A stretch of DNA of 64,000 nt from Deroplatys truncata (lineage: Eukaryota > Arthropoda > Insecta > Mantodea > Mantidae), in the NCBI GenBank assembly GCA_030765065.1, contig CM060980.1, forward strand, positions 56,776,364 through 56,840,363, written 5' to 3'. Position numbers and translations under genes: made by a program. The notes beneath the pieces were generated by a model. The model made no database searches, was not told the origin of the DNA, and saw only the letters and a program-made list of their open reading frames with translations. Shown here piece after piece: positions 46,088 to 58,988 of this stretch (positions are counted from its first letter, which is position 1; each line of letters begins with the position of its first letter).

Positions 46088-47770
46088 AAGCAAGTCTGAA
46101 ATGTTACATTCACAGGCTTTCTTACCCATTCTCCAACGAACTATTCTTAACAATGGGTATTCTCCAATCTGCTTCATGTTAATCGAGATAAACATTTACA
46201 GAAATGAATTTATTACATTATATTTCCTTGAAAGTATTTGGGGAATAACGAATACTGTAGGCTCAAGTGATAGCCAAAACTTCTTAAAACGTGTGATGTG
46301 ATGGCTTTGAAATTCCCTTCTCTTTGCATGACCATGAGAAAAAGCAAAAATCTGATGTGTTACACTCACATGATTTTCTCTACTCTTGTACAAACTATTT
46401 TTATATGCTTCATATTAATGAGATATTAAGATGTTAATCTTATTGCTAATTTTCTTGTAGATGCAAGGGACTTTAAGCGATAGTCAAATATTTTAAGAGC
46501 TGGTTGCTATGTGGAGTATTCCATTCTCTTTACATTACCAGGCCAAAAAAAAGAATAACGGATTCCCATTTTATAAGTATTGGAAAATTTAAGGGAATAA
46601 CAAGCAATATCTCGAAAATGGTTCAATCAACAAAAAAAATATATTTATGACATAAATTGGGTATTTTAACGCAATTTACATTTTTTGTGTCGTAAAACTT
46701 TGTCTATCTCTTATGGTTTACCAGCTATACAAAATTCGTTCACAATGAAGAATACTTTTGGAGACATTCCCAGAAAATTCAAGATATACATTTTATTTGT
46801 CATGAAAGTATCTTAAATATATATTTTGATCAAAATCCTTAGAGCCATTTTTGAGAAAATTAAAATTTTCGAAAAATGTTTCATGTAAAAGGTAATCTGG
46901 GGTAGGGGAATTTTCTTGACAATCTTCGTGTCGCATCTCTGGAAGATACTGAACCTAAATACCAAGTTTGGTGTTTATCCGACTGTTCGTTTCTGAATTA
47001 TGCTGTTTACAGACACACACAGACAGATAAACAGACACATACCTTTTACATGTTTCCAAAAATTCTTTCTTTGGATTCAGGGGGCCTCAAACCATATATT
47101 TCCGGTGAACCCTAGGTATCGAATTTTTGGGTAGAATACAATACTTCCCCATCTTACTATACGTAGTAGAGAAAGTAAAACGAATAGTGATTTTGCAGTT
47201 GGAAAGTATAAAGTATTAGACAATAATAAAGAATACCTTGGAAATTGTTATTGTCACAAAACTTTTTATTTGACACACATTGAGTGACTTAAATAACTCT
47301 ACATTTCTTGTATAATAAGTTTCTGTCTATCTCGTAGGTTTACCACTGATACAAATGTAATTCAAAATGAAGAGGACTTCAGAGGCTATTCCCAGAAAAT
47401 TCAACATTTACGTTTTATTTTTTCATGTAATCAAGTATCTTATATGTATGGTATTTTAATCAAAATCGTTAGAACCAGTTTTGATCAAATAAGAAATATC
47501 GAAAACTATTCCACATAAAGGGAGTTTGTGGTGAGGGATTTCATTTGAAATCTTCCTGTTGCATCTTTGGAAGTTACTGAACATAAGTACTAATTTTGAT
47601 ATTTATCCCATTTTTCGTGTTTGAATTATACTGTTCTCACACACACGCTGGCGCACATACACGGACCCTTTTCTAAATCTGGTTTTTACTCAGGAAGTCT
47701 CAAAACATGTATGTCGGTGAAATCTCCGAATCTCTACCTTCTATTTAGATATGTGGTAGAGAAGGCATAT
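46088..47770 (+). repeat. Rep-A copy split by a nested Rep-A
   Basis: Outer pieces are 46,088-46,350 (tctgaaatgttacattcaca to catgagaaaaagcaaaaa) and 47,176-47,770 (cgaatagtgattttgcag to atgtggtagagaaggc). The joined order matches the undisturbed copy at 39.9-40.7 kb, where aagaaaacgaatagcgat is continuous. Inner and outer copies have the same orientation. Confidence 0.75.
46351..47175 (+). repeat. Rep-A, nested copy
   Basis: Begins tctgatgtgttacactcaca and ends tatacgtagtagagaaag. Flanks are caaaaa on the left and taaaac on the right, so the target duplication is limited to aaaa. It is close in sequence to the 18.3-kb and 36.8-kb copies, placing it in the younger subfamily. Confidence 0.82.
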
Positions 47771-48899
47771 GCACTTTAGAGATTTAAAAACACTTGATAT
47801 GAACTTTTTAACACGGGAATGGTACGTTTGTGGACATACGTTTCTAGCTAAAATATTATAATACTGACGTGCATAAAATGTGGCCCATAATGGAACGAGC
47901 TGTTGGTAGCCATACCCTCTACCAGATGACCACCTCTGTTTTTCCGAGCATAATCTAGCCAGTTGATTGGAAGGGTACTTTACCTCCCTCAAAGTATGGC
48001 CGAAGGATAACATTACAATTTAAACTTTTCATGCTACATTACCGTTTTCTTCATGCCGATTTTCTTATAGCCGTTTAGTAGCGTCAATAACTTAACCTTC
48101 GTCTCCAAGTCGCTGATAAAGCTCTCATATATGCAAATGTCATAGCTGTCGTTCAGTTTAACGACACATACAAATAATTATTCAATCCTTCATCTACAAG
48201 CCGAGTTATATTATAATTGGTTTAGCCCTTCTTTGTGTACAAACCGTGGCGAAACGCTTTCATAGAGATGTATCCTAAGAGCCCATCCATTCCACATACC
48301 CACATTATAAGCATCGTTCATTAATTAGTTTGTATGTCCTGTATTGTTTTTCAGGCCAGTCACACAGAGACCTGATTCTGGCTGGGTGGAGTCAAATTTG
48401 GTTTGAAGGTGGATAACTTACGGAGTCGATCTAGGTTCTAGGAAAATGGGCTACTTTTTATGCACGACAGTGTACTTAGCCCATTCTATAAATCCCAGGA
48501 ATTTGTAATGGGGAAATAAATATGGACAGACTATACTATTCAATCAGGAGAGAACATGAAGGTTTTTCTTTACTGAAGGGGAAATATCATGAACCTGATC
48601 GGCAACGGTTTAGGCATGATCGCACGCGAAAGATTTAGTTCAATTGCTGCCGGCACAGATGGTTCATATAGTAGGTTTTATGGAGACTTGGCAACACTGA
48701 AACTAATTGTTTCCTAGAATTATTTCATTTGCCTTTCAGGTTTCGCAACTCCTGATAAATTCTTAGAACTTCTTATTAGGCACCGCTATTTTCTTTTTTT
48801 TTCCCCTTATAATGCTGGGAAAGTTTAAAATGTTAATAGAGAGGTTAAACCTAATATCGAAACTACACGATTTTCCTTGAAATTGTCTCTTTTTTACGG
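47771..48899. other. Gene-free stretch
   Basis: No gene recognised. A 90-codon minus-strand frame (48,013-47,741) overlaps the Rep-A end and has no family resemblance. Confidence 0.4.
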
Positions 48900-49790
48900 T
48901 GAGGCAGTATTTGTAACACTTAAATAATTTCAGTCTAATTATATAATTCAAACTCAATAACAAGCCCAGCTTAAAGCAATGTGTATGTAACAATATATAA
49001 AAAGTGTATATTACAGTCATTGTATATGTTTATATTATCGTATCCATGTGTAATAATGTTATGTGAATGTATTAACGTAATTTAATAATGTAGGAGCCAT
49101 GAGAATAATAGGTTAAAAATTGCTAACAACGCGGTAACCTTGAGGCAATAATGAATTTGAAAGTTTAAATGCTACTAGTCATTATTGGAGCAACAATAAT
49201 GTAAATTTTTAAACAGTTTAAAAATAGCCAATCAACAACCAGAAAAAGCTTTAGTTAAATGAAGGTATTCTATTAGCCAATTAGAAACTGAAAAGGAGAA
49301 AATTTTACAAATTCAGAAGTCAGGTGGTTGCAGACAGCGTTACTAACCAGACGCAAAAAAGTGTCCTCGAGAAATTTAATACGTATTCGTGTGAGACGAA
49401 AATAGTTTACGTGTTAAAAAGTGCAAGTAATTAATTAAAAAATCTCACACCTCTCTATACCAATGAAGTATTATTTAAATGGTATCAAGCATTAATAAAA
49501 GGAGTGAAGTAAAATTATAATCTGTGTAAGCCTATATTCTTAGTCGCACCACAATCCTGCTAACAGAAACGTGTCTCTAACAATAATACTGACGCAGCCG
49601 AGGCAAACATAAATATACAATATTTAAAGAAACAGTCAAATTACAAAGTTAATATTTTTTTTTAAACTTGGGGCAAAGGCCACCTGAAAGTACATTTGAG
49701 GCAAAGTCTACCGGGTACCATACGTGCGATTGCAACTACTTCAAGTTCGGCTTTCCAACAGTTGAACTATAATACAACTTCTTCAACGGT
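48900..49790 (+). repeat. Rep-L (LTR-like repeat), copy 3; donor of the mariner patch
   Basis: Starts tgaggcagtatttgtaacac, with the same body as the other two copies and the leader cttggggcaaaggccacc (from 49,669), followed by degraded repeats of the motif. The interval 49,151-49,206 is identical to 51,162-51,217 inside the mariner. The corresponding part of the other two Rep-L copies differs at several bases. Confidence 0.65.
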
Positions 49791-50367
49791 GCCTGGAAAG
49801 TATGATTTAATGACGCCTGTTATTTCAGAGATGTTAACGATCGAAAACAGAAATAATTTTGCAGAAAATATCAAAAACATTTATAAATAAAACATACTAT
49901 AAAGTATAAGGGAATGTAAAGACATTTACACTCATGATTATTGGTCATTCTATAATATGCAAACCATAATGAAAGCAAGATTATTAAAGTCCGTTATGGA
50001 TAATGAATTAAAAGTGGCTAAGCTTATTGATTAGGATAGAGTACAGGGTCGAGGTTTTTGGTGTTTTTTTTTTAAAACATTTCGTGAATAATATATGAAA
50101 TGTGGTATTTATAGTTTAAAATATGGTAGAAATTTCGTGAAAATTTCGTGGTAATTTTAATGTCATAGGCATGGCTCTCATTGTTGCAGCTGCGGCGCGA
50201 TGTTTTCTTTAAATTAGGCTGGAGGCAAACTTTCAGTGGTTCTCGATTGTTGAACACGTGCACTGATTATGGTCGGTTGCTTCCGTCAGTTAATTTCTAT
50301 TATTTCAAAGCGGTCACTTATTTTTTCTGTGCAGCAATTGCTTCCCGAGCTTTAAAATAAAAGCATA
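49791..50367. other. Gene-free stretch
   Basis: No gene or repeat recognised between the Rep-L copy and the mariner. Confidence 0.4.
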
Positions 50368-50576
50368 CGAAGTGTGATCAAAAAGTTTCCGGAATGGCTT
50401 CACAACAATGCTGACGCTGAGATTTCTTTAATTCTTACGCAGACTGTACATGCAGCGTTCCTTCCCGATAAAAATAAGAGTTCACGTGACTTCCTGTGAC
50501 CATGCAGTGGCGAGGTAGACGCTCTGAAGTGAACACATGTTTTGCATGTGCTGCGATTTTTCCACGTAGCAAAAAT

Positions 50577-51680
50577 TTAAGATTCGAAGAACAAAGAACG
50601 AACATCAAATTTTGCTTTAAACTCGATAAAACTGCAACAGAAGCCTATGAAATGTTAACAGCTTATGGGGTGGAAGTTATGGGCAAAACTCAAGCATTTG
50701 AGTGGTTTTCAAAATTTAAAGGTGGTGTGACATGAGTTAAAGATGCAGATCGTTCGGGGCGACCCTGTTCCAGCAAAAATGATGAAAATACCAATCAGGT
50801 GAGGGAACTTGTCTTAAATGATAGGCGCATTACAATAAAAGAACTTTCTGACTCATTAGGACTCTCCTTTGGAACTGTTCAAAGCATTTTGAAAGACAAT
50901 TTGGATATTAGAAGTATTGCCGCCAATTTCGTGCCCTGCTTGCTTTCAAATGACCAAAAGGAAAGCCGTGTGATTGCCTTCACAGATCTTAAAGAACAGC
51001 TACAAAATGAACCACAGTTTATGGAGAAAATTATTACTGGTGATGAAACATGGATTTATGGGTACGATCCAGAAACGAAGCAACAATCTTCACAATGGAA
51101 GAGTTCTTCATCTCCACGCCCGAAAAAGGCCAGACAGGTTCGATCAAAAGTGAAGTCAATGATGAATTTGAAAGTTTAAATGCTACTAGTCATTATTGGA
51201 GCAACAATAATGTAAATGTTGTGTTTTTTGACACTAAAGGCATTGTACATAAGGAATTTGTGTCACAGGGTCAAACAGTGAATCAAGTGTTCTACAAACA
51301 AGTGCTGCAAAGATTAAGGGAGAATGTGCGACGCAAACGGCCGGAGAAAGGAGGGGTGGTGACTGCTCCCTGCATCATGACAAGGTGCCCGCGCACAAAG
51401 CCCTTTCTGTTGGCCAATTTTTGAATAAAAATAGGATGAATACTGTTCCCCATCCCGCCTATTCTCCAGATTTGGCACCAGCGGACTTTTTTTCTTTTCC
51501 CGCGACTTAAAATGCGGCTCCGAGGACACCGTTTTGAGGACATTGATGTCATCCATCGCGAAGGCTCTAAACATGTTGAAAGGAGAGGACTTACAGAGGT
51601 GCTTACAGCAGTGGCAGAAGCGCTGGGACAAGTGTATCAACTCTCAAGGAGACTACTTCGAGGGTGACAGTGCAGTTTAG
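50577..51680 (+). pseudogene. Mariner transposase, broken by a stop and a 56-bp insert
   Basis: The N-terminal part reads EEQRTNIKFCFKLDKTATEA and TQAFEWFSKFKGG (helix-turn-helix region), then RELVLNDRRITIKELSDSLG and NFVPCLLSNDQK. The catalytic domain begins ITGDETWIYGYDPETKQQSS with the first catalytic Asp, then VVFFDTKGIVHKEFVSQGQ, the HHD block near 51,377 (second Asp) and AYSPDLAPADFF near 51,462 (third Asp), a DD34D-type arrangement. The end reads WDKCINSQGDYFEG. Lesions: TGA at 50,733-50,735, the insert at 51,162-51,217, and at least one frameshift near 51,345 and another after 51,490. Confidence 0.93.
51162..51217 (+). repeat. 56-bp patch copied from Rep-L inside transposase gene
   Basis: Identical over 56 of 56 bases, same orientation, to 49,151-49,206. 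The mariner frame reads up to the Met codon at 51,159-51,161 and resumes exactly at 51,218 with VVFFDTKG; the inserted 56 bp introduce a stop (TAA at 51,177-51,179) and shift the frame. The bases just before patch and donor share caat, a possible microhomology. Confidence 0.9.
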
Positions 51681-51876
51681 ACAAAACAAACTGTTGTGTA
51701 GTATTTATGACGTCATTCCGGAAACTTTTTGAACACACCTCGTATGTAATGGAATTTTCCAAAAGCTCAGGAAAATCCTTTCAGTTGTTTCGGATGCTCC
51801 TGCGGGTAATAAAATAGAATAATAACATAGTTTAAAATTTCGGGTTAATGTACCTTTCCAAATGAATTCTCATTCC

Positions 51877-52305
51877 TTTACAGCCACGGTCGACTCCTGT
51901 CAACCTCCCACTCTAGTTTTTCGTGCTAGTCCCTGGTCGCTAGGGGAATGCTGGGATGGTTTCTCTCTACTCCGATTTCCTTTCCATCATTTTCCTTTCA
52001 TTCCGTTTCCTTCTCACGTTTCAGATGTGCTTCTAGGTTTCGTGGCGTGTTGCGGTGTCGGACAGATGGCGCGGATGCTTGCTCAAAGGAAATAGTACTA
52101 TCCCTGAACACTAAGGGCTGCTTGATCGACGGGTCGTTTATTGCCCTCTCTAGGCAGCTCCAGCCGAGGGACGGGTCTTCGAGCCTGGAACTGTTTGGGA
52201 CTTACGCGCTCTCTGTGCCCTCTCAGTCAGCGACCTGTAGCTTTCTGTGGCTCCTTCACTTCATCCCTTTCTTCTGGTGTGGGAGTCACAATAGATCAAT
52301 ATAGG
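51877..52305 (+). mobile_element. SINE-G copy lacking a clear tRNA head
   Basis: Matches the minus-strand SINE at 4.74-5.24 kb: ggaatgctgggatggttt, tttcctttccatcatttt, tcacgtttcagatgtgcttc, tgcggtgtcggacagatgg, ggctccttcacttcatccct. The region where a head should lie (51,877-51,940) is not tRNA-like, suggesting 5' truncation or divergence. Open frames here are chance. Confidence 0.65.
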
Positions 52306-55300
52306 TTGCAGTGCGTAAGTGTTCCAATACATCCTACACTATATGCCAAGAGATTATAACGAACTTGCATAAAAGAAACTAGTTTTTACTTGCTTATGTT
52401 GCATTCATGTTATTGCAGTTTTTAAGCTCATTCTTATGGTGATTAAAAAGTCTAGTAACTGTTAAATAATCTGCTCTTCCAGGAAAAGTATAAATTATGA
52501 AGCATTTTATGCGGTTATAGTGTTGATTTAGAGCATTATATTTCCGTACAATGCAGTCGAGTGCACGGAAAGGTGTCGATGCTTTTGGTTTCCTGTAGTG
52601 CTTTTCTTCGTTTCATGTTGGTACAAATCTGTGTTCCTTAACAATCCTCAGTGAGTCAATCTCTTATTCGTTTGAATTCAAGTCCGACACACACGTATTA
52701 CCCTATGAACAAAGGTCAGGTCTAGGCGAATGGCGAAAAGGAAGCGGACATTTACCTGTGTGGCTGGAAGACATGCTTCGCAGCGACGGTCCACACCAGC
52801 CCCCGGAAGAGTCCATCTCATATTGGTTTAATGTCAAATGCCTGGCACCCAAACTGTAATCTATGAACACAGTTCGGTTTAAGGCTCAGGAGGGAAGAAA
52901 AAGGGTAGAGTAAAGCAAACACTAAATGGAGTGCCAGAATAAGATAAGGGATAGGGGCTGGGAGTGGTAGAGGCGGTTTAGTATCTCCTTACAAACATAA
53001 ACCACTGCTCATCATACCGGTACGATTCCATGCACTGGACTGTACATTCACAGCCTTTACAAATCCCAGCCACATCCGTTACATGCATGATGAGGTGGTA
53101 TTATTTGCATTAAAACAATTTGTCCTGATATTGTCTTAATATGATATAATAATTTATGAAATAGAAACATTCCTAGTCTTCATAGTTTAAACATTGTATT
53201 TATGAAACATTGTCTGAACATGTTAGAGCCTTTTCAGAATGTCTCCGTGAATAATATACATAAGGCGAAGCTTTTCTTAAGAATTTAAATTACCTAATTA
53301 TGGATAAGTACAAGTTGAATTGTACACCATATATTACATCATTCCATTACCATAGAATGATTCACATATGGAAATTGTACTAAGGTACATAAATATGCCA
53401 TCTGGATTACATGCACATTAATTGGTGAAACTGTTTACCCCATACTGTTGGAAGGCAAAGTTTACAATGATAAGAAACCTATATTTTGTAGGTCACTACC
53501 TATCGTAAGCTTTTTGGGTCCAAAGACTTTATAAAAGTAAAGGCTAAAAGAAAGAGCACACATTTCACGTCAATAAATATGGCGAGAGAGAAAAAATGCA
53601 AAGCAAAGACATGTCGTGCTATAACGTATTGATTATAACGATAGAAATAACGCTCTATTTTAATTTTCCATTTTGACTCATTCCAATTGTTGTTACGTGA
53701 CCGGAAATCCTGAGGCAACAATCGCTACTCAGAAAACTGAGGTCATTCTAAATGCACCAATAAGAGGCAACAAAAACCGTTTTGCATGAGTTTAAACACG
53801 CACACAATTTATATTCTACTCTCGTTGTCAGACAGTATCAAGGAATACAAGTGCAGGAAAACCCAGTGAACTAAACCAGCAACCTTGGCCAGCGTCAACG
53901 GTGTAACCAACTTTGTTCTAATAGGGTATTCTAAGTTTTTGTAACTTTCTGATCTTTTCAACAAACAGAAGTAAATATTGAGAGATTTTGTTAATTCCAA
54001 GAATATTTCAGTGATTAACAGATGTTCTTTTTAGTCAGCTGGCACTAAAACAAGGCACTCATACTCGAAATTAAAGATAATAACACTAATTTTTATAACA
54101 GTCCATTGTTCCTTGGGTGCAAATTATCGGTCTAATTTGTACAAAGAATTAATATTACAAATTGAAACAATTGCACAATCAGCTTCATAACTCCTTCAAA
54201 GGAATAAATGATGTTAAACAAAATTTATGTCAGTAAAATTATTGTTCCTTTTATTCTGTGGACTTATTTTGCTATATGTTATAGAACAGCTATCGTAAAG
54301 TACTCAGCAGACCGGCTGGGAGCTTGCCTGCTGAGCAATAAGCGTGATGGGAGCAACTGAAAAAGGAGCAAAGGCGAAAATGTTGGCGTCATTCATACCT
54401 TCCCTCAGCGCAGCGGCGGTTCTGTCGAGTAGTTTTCATTTATCATGTAGGTCAACAACTAGTTCAACCCTGCTTGGGAGGAAACATAATGGCCAAAGTG
54501 TTTATTTTGTAATAGGATGTTAAACCATATTAAAAAAGTCTGCAGCTTCATTATTCATGTCGTGCGAATCAGTATGAAAAATACCAAGGGGAACAAATAT
54601 CAGATTTATTAGAACAACTAAAATGTACAACGTTTGTGGATGTAAGTCCAATACATTTTATCATATTGTAATTTATTGTTATTGCTATTTGATTATGCTG
54701 GTCAGACTCACAACTTGTTTATTTTGAATTTGAACATACAAATATCATGTTTTTATTACATAAGTCATTATTCTTTCTTGTATAATCCGTCCTATGATGC
54801 AATGCACAAATTACGTCTCGCCTTATTGAGCAGTGCTAATTGTATAATTCACCACCACCAATAGTAATAATGTATTATCATATGATCAATATAGTTCTAT
54901 AAAACACTGTGATTATAATCAATTTGTATCGCTAAGTTATTCCCATGCAGTTACAGGAAACACCACTGAGTTTACAAACCGGTCTGCTGCTCAGCTCTAC
55001 TTATGGCAGGCGCCAACGGGAGCGGAGCAGATAAAGAGCTACCTATAGCTACGTATTGAGGATGCCTGTTATATAATATTATAATTGTGTATGTGAGCAT
55101 GTTGTCAGCACTGGTGCTATGAAGGTCAAACAACAACGAAGGCCAAACAGCTGACTTAGAGGTCACAATTGTACATGTCTGAACGTATACCGCTATTTCC
55201 ACGCAAATTTCGGTCAGATGCTTTATAATTCAATATTCAGGGCTGACTAAAAATAGTATGATAGTACATGTTAAAAGTGGTTTTATTTTGTTCGTAGGAT

Positions 55301-55777
55301 TACAATACTCGGCTTTCATCCTGGTTCTGCGAACATTCCTATTCGTAAATTAAAGTTCCATTTTTAACACTTGTATCAAAAATATCCCCTTATCTCCTCC
55401 GTTCTTAGGCTTTAGACGTTTACCTAATATTATGTAAATTCAGAAAGTGGCATAAATGTACATATACGGACTTTAAAGTATCCATGTTCCAGAAGACAAT
55501 ATTCCAGAAGTTGATGATTATTTTGTTGGCAATCAGCGGAATAATACGTTTAAAGATGTCCAGCTTTTGCCTGAAGAATGCCTAGGCCTCATTATAGCCG
55601 AACCCTTGGATATCTGTGTAACTGATCGCCCATGAAACTGCCATAAAAAATCAACGCCGATAAATCTCCCGTTGTTTAGTAATCTAGATATAACGTAATA
55701 ATAGATTGAATGTAATACAAATACAGCTGTATATTGGGCTATATCAGTCACAGCATACAGAATAAACGAAAAAAAAG
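52306..55777. other. Gene-free stretch (3.5 kb)
   Basis: No coding sequence recognised. A small hairpin (ctcagcag and ctgctgag, 54,303-54,334) and a related cagcagaccgg in inverted orientation near 54,976-54,990 were noted but do not define an element. Confidence 0.45.
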
Positions 55778-56533
55778 CTAATGTGTTACATTCACATGAC
55801 TTTCTCTACTCTTGTACAAAATATTTTTACAAACGCTTATTCTCCATATGCTTCATGCTAATTGAGATATCGAGACCTTAATCTTATTCCTAATTTTCTT
55901 GTAGATGTAAGGGGAATTGGTAGGTTTTAAGCGATAGTCAAATATTTTAAGAGCTGGTTGCTATGTGGAGTATTCCATTCTCTTTGTCTGTCCAGGACAT
56001 AAAAAACGAGTAACGAATTCCCATTTGAGAAAAAGTATAAGTATTGGAAAATTCAAACAAATAACAAGGAATATCACGGAAATGGTTCACTCCACAAAAA
56101 ATGTATATAACATAAATTGTGTGTTTTAACGTGTTCTACATTTTTTATGTAGAAAAATTTTATCTATTTCTTATGGTTTACCACTTATACAAAAGCCTTT
56201 CAGAAAGAAGAGTAATTTTGGGGACATTCCCAGAAAATTCAAGATATACATTATATTTTTCATGAAAATATCTTAAATATATGATATTTAATCAAAATTA
56301 GTTTTGAGAAAATGAAAAGTTTCGAAAAAGTTCTATGTAACGGGTAGTCTGGGGTGGGGGAATTTTCTATAAAATCTTCGTGTCGCATCCTTGAAAGATA
56401 CTGAACCTAAATAACAAGTTCGGTATTTATCCGACTTTTCATGCCCTAAAGCACGTATTTCAGGTGAAATCTAGGTATCTAATTTTTGGGTGGAATACAA
56501 CATTTCTCCTATTTATTATACGTAGTAGAGAAA
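55778..56533 (+). repeat. Rep-A copy with partial 3' deletion
   Basis: Begins taatgtgttacattcacatg and ends atacgtagtagagaaa, followed by taaaaa. The CA-rich stretch and its neighbours are missing (the sequence jumps from ccgacttttcatg to aagcacgtatttcagg), so it is shorter than other copies. Confidence 0.75.
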
Positions 56534-56702
56534 TAAAAATCAAATAAACTGGTTTTTGGAGGGTCCAATCTTAGTAGACTGTTCATTCTTTCTTTATCTT
56601 GACCTTTTGAATAGTTTTAACTTTTCAAATTCATGTATATAGACGTTGAAAAATTGGCGATTACTGATAGCTCAGATAAACGCGAGATCTAAAGAACTGA
56701 GA

Positions 56703-57002
56703 GAATCGTCCTCCGTGGTGTAGTGGTTACCATGCCAGCCTCTAGTTCCTGAGATCGCACTTCCAAACCTGGCGGAGGGCGATGAATTTTTTCGACCGTA
56801 AAAATCTTAGCATGGCTTCCTTCGGAAGGGAAGTAAAGCCGGTGGTCCCGTGTCGTAAATTTATGGCACGTAAAAGAACCTCAAGCCTGATAAAGAGGCC
56901 TCTGAGCAAAATTACCGGTCTTACACGCCCAATAGAGAATGGTATATTAAGGACCATAGTGGTTAAAGAGGGTTCATAAATAAAACTTAATTCGATTTAA
57001 TT
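56703..57002 (+). mobile_element. SINE-V with 13-bp target duplication
   Basis: The head gtcctccgtggtgtagtggt is intact; the B-box is altered (cacttccaaacctgg). The standard body follows to ggttcataaataaaac and a short AT tail. The 13-bp taaagaactgaga occurs at both edges (56,690-56,702 and 57,003-57,015). With an altered B-box, polymerase III transcription is doubtful. Confidence 0.92.
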
Positions 57003-57015
57003 TAAAGAACTGAGA

Positions 57016-58159
57016 AATAAATGGAACTTTTCCTTTCAGCATTAAGGGGAAAGCAGAATAAAGCTGATTACAGGGAAGTTATCCCAATCAACACCAAACT
57101 CGGTCTTTTCGGAACCGCTACTCCGACAAGGAAGGAAGAAGGAAATGGCTATTAAGTACCAAAGAAACATTGACCTGAGATTTATTATTTAATTACTCCA
57201 TGCATTTATTTATTTGAAGTTCCTAAGTCTATCGGCGAAGAATTTTACTCGCCGCAAGATATGAAAGTAATATGTAAAAGGTGTCAACACTTCTACTCAA
57301 TGACCACCTCTTTTTTATTACTTTTTTCAAGCAGCTTTTTGAACATTCATTTTGTAGAATTTATTGCAGATAGTTTAATTTCATTGTTAGTATTAGAAAA
57401 TGTCAGAAATATGTATAATCATATACTAATAAAGCATACATATTTATACTAGTACCTTATTTCTGTAAGGTGCACTTATACAGCCTGCAGAAGGTAAATT
57501 CAGACCGCAAATTTTTACATCAAGATACCTGATACAAAAACGGGGGTAATAAAGTCACCGTATAAAGGTAGCTTATAAACGGAAAAGAAATCGGAAGGGC
57601 GGGTGGGGGGGGAGAAACGATAGACAACATTAATTAATGGTATTTAATGATGAGAACCAATAGAAATATCATACCCCAAAAGCAATTTGCTATGTTGCAA
57701 GTGCTATTAATTTCCGGGTTTATAGTTAACCTGTACTAGGACTATGGTAGATGAGATTTAACAATTGCGCCTTCATATTGGTCATGTATTAGCAAAGAAA
57801 TAGCACGTGCTTGCAACTCCGCGAGTCGCTTTTGAGTATAATATATGAAAGTTTCTCACAACACTCTGAATCTTTAACCGGATACATCAATCTTGAACAT
57901 ACTAGCTCAACGGTAGAACATCGACTTGGAAAACCACGGTTCGTGTCACGGTCGTGGCTTGAGTATCTGAATTCAGATTTAACACTCCAGATTTAGTTTA
58001 AACGTCAGTTATGAACTGAAATTACAAATAAAATATATTTTATATTCTGTTAATTTTCTCCTAATTTGTGATGTTTAATTCCGTTATTATTTCAGAACTT
58101 ATTGTATAGCGCAAATTAATTGATCTCAAGAATCTCGTCTCAGAAGATTCCTTTTTTGA
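57016..58159. other. Gene-free stretch with a weak tRNA-like segment
   Basis: At about 57,900-57,962 the sequence tagctcaacggtagaaca, gacttggaaaacc and cggttcgtgtcac resembles D-, anticodon- and T-arms of a tRNA, but I could not draw a full cloverleaf. It may be a SINE remnant. No protein gene is seen. Confidence 0.35.
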
Positions 58160-58988
58160 TTTTCTACCACGTACATAGTAGATAGAGAAGGTATTGCATT
58201 CCATCCAAAAATTCGATATCGAGATTTCACCGGGAATACATGTTTTGAGACTCCCTGAATTAAAATGATATTCTTAGAAAAATATACACACGCGCGCGGG
58301 CGTGCGTGGGTGTGTGTGTGTGTGTCCGTGTCCGTGAACAGCAGAACCCCAAAGCGAAATGTCTGGTTAATACCAAACTTGCTATTTAGTTCAGCATCTA
58401 CCAAATATGTTTCAACAAAATCCCCCACCTCAAGTTACCTTTACATGGAAGATTTTTCGAAATTTTCAATTTCCTCAAAAAACGTTTCCAATATTTTGAT
58501 TAAGGTACGTATTTTCATAGCAAATAAAATGCATAGCTTGAACTTTTTGGGAATAATTTATTCGCAAAAAACGTATAATTTTGTATAAGCAAGCGCTAAA
58601 CCATAAGAGATAGAAAAAATATAGATCTCTTTAAAGCCCACAATTTATTTCAAATAACTCTGTTTTGGCATCACCCATTTCCCAGACATCCGTCATTATT
58701 GGTTTGAATTTCTCAATACTTTTACGATTTTTAAAGTGATGTCGCTTTTCAGTTGTTTCTCGCGATGTCATGGAGTTTGAAGGCCAGCATATAGCGCCCA
58801 GCTTTAAACATCTGATTTCCTCTATTTCCTTGTATGTTCAACGAAATGTGTAAAGAAACTATTTCTGTAAGGTTTTATCTCGATTAAAATGAAATAGACA
58901 GAAAAATAAGCTTTCGTAGGAATAGTTTGTGGAAGATGTATAAAGTAAACGATAGTAGGTAGAGAAAGTCATATGGATATAACACATA
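58160..58988 (-). repeat. Rep-A copy
   Basis: Starts ttttctaccacgtacatagt and ends gagaaagtcatatggatata, with the TG-rich stretch (58,310-58,325) in the expected place, here next to a cgcgcgcggg-rich segment. Older subfamily. Confidence 0.7.

Larger units (their letters stand above)
50368..51742 (+). mobile_element. Mariner transposon with both inverted ends and TA duplication
   Basis: The left end (cgaagtgtgatcaaaaagtt, tccggaatg) and right end (reverse complement cgaggtgtgttcaaaaagtt, tccggaatg) form ~29-bp inverted repeats with three mismatches. TA flanks at 50,366-50,367 and 51,743-51,744 are the duplicated mariner target. Length 1,375 bp is normal for the superfamily plus a 56-bp insert. 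Cut-and-paste transposition would require a transposase supplied by another copy, since its own gene is broken. Confidence 0.95.

Noticed and set aside
51862..52359. Overlapping 72-118-codon frames
   Set aside because: They lie in a SINE-G copy and share no features with proteins.
54303..54990. Transposon bounded by cagcagaccgg in inverted orientation
   Set aside because: Complementarity is limited to about 11-14 bp and there is no target duplication or coding remnant.
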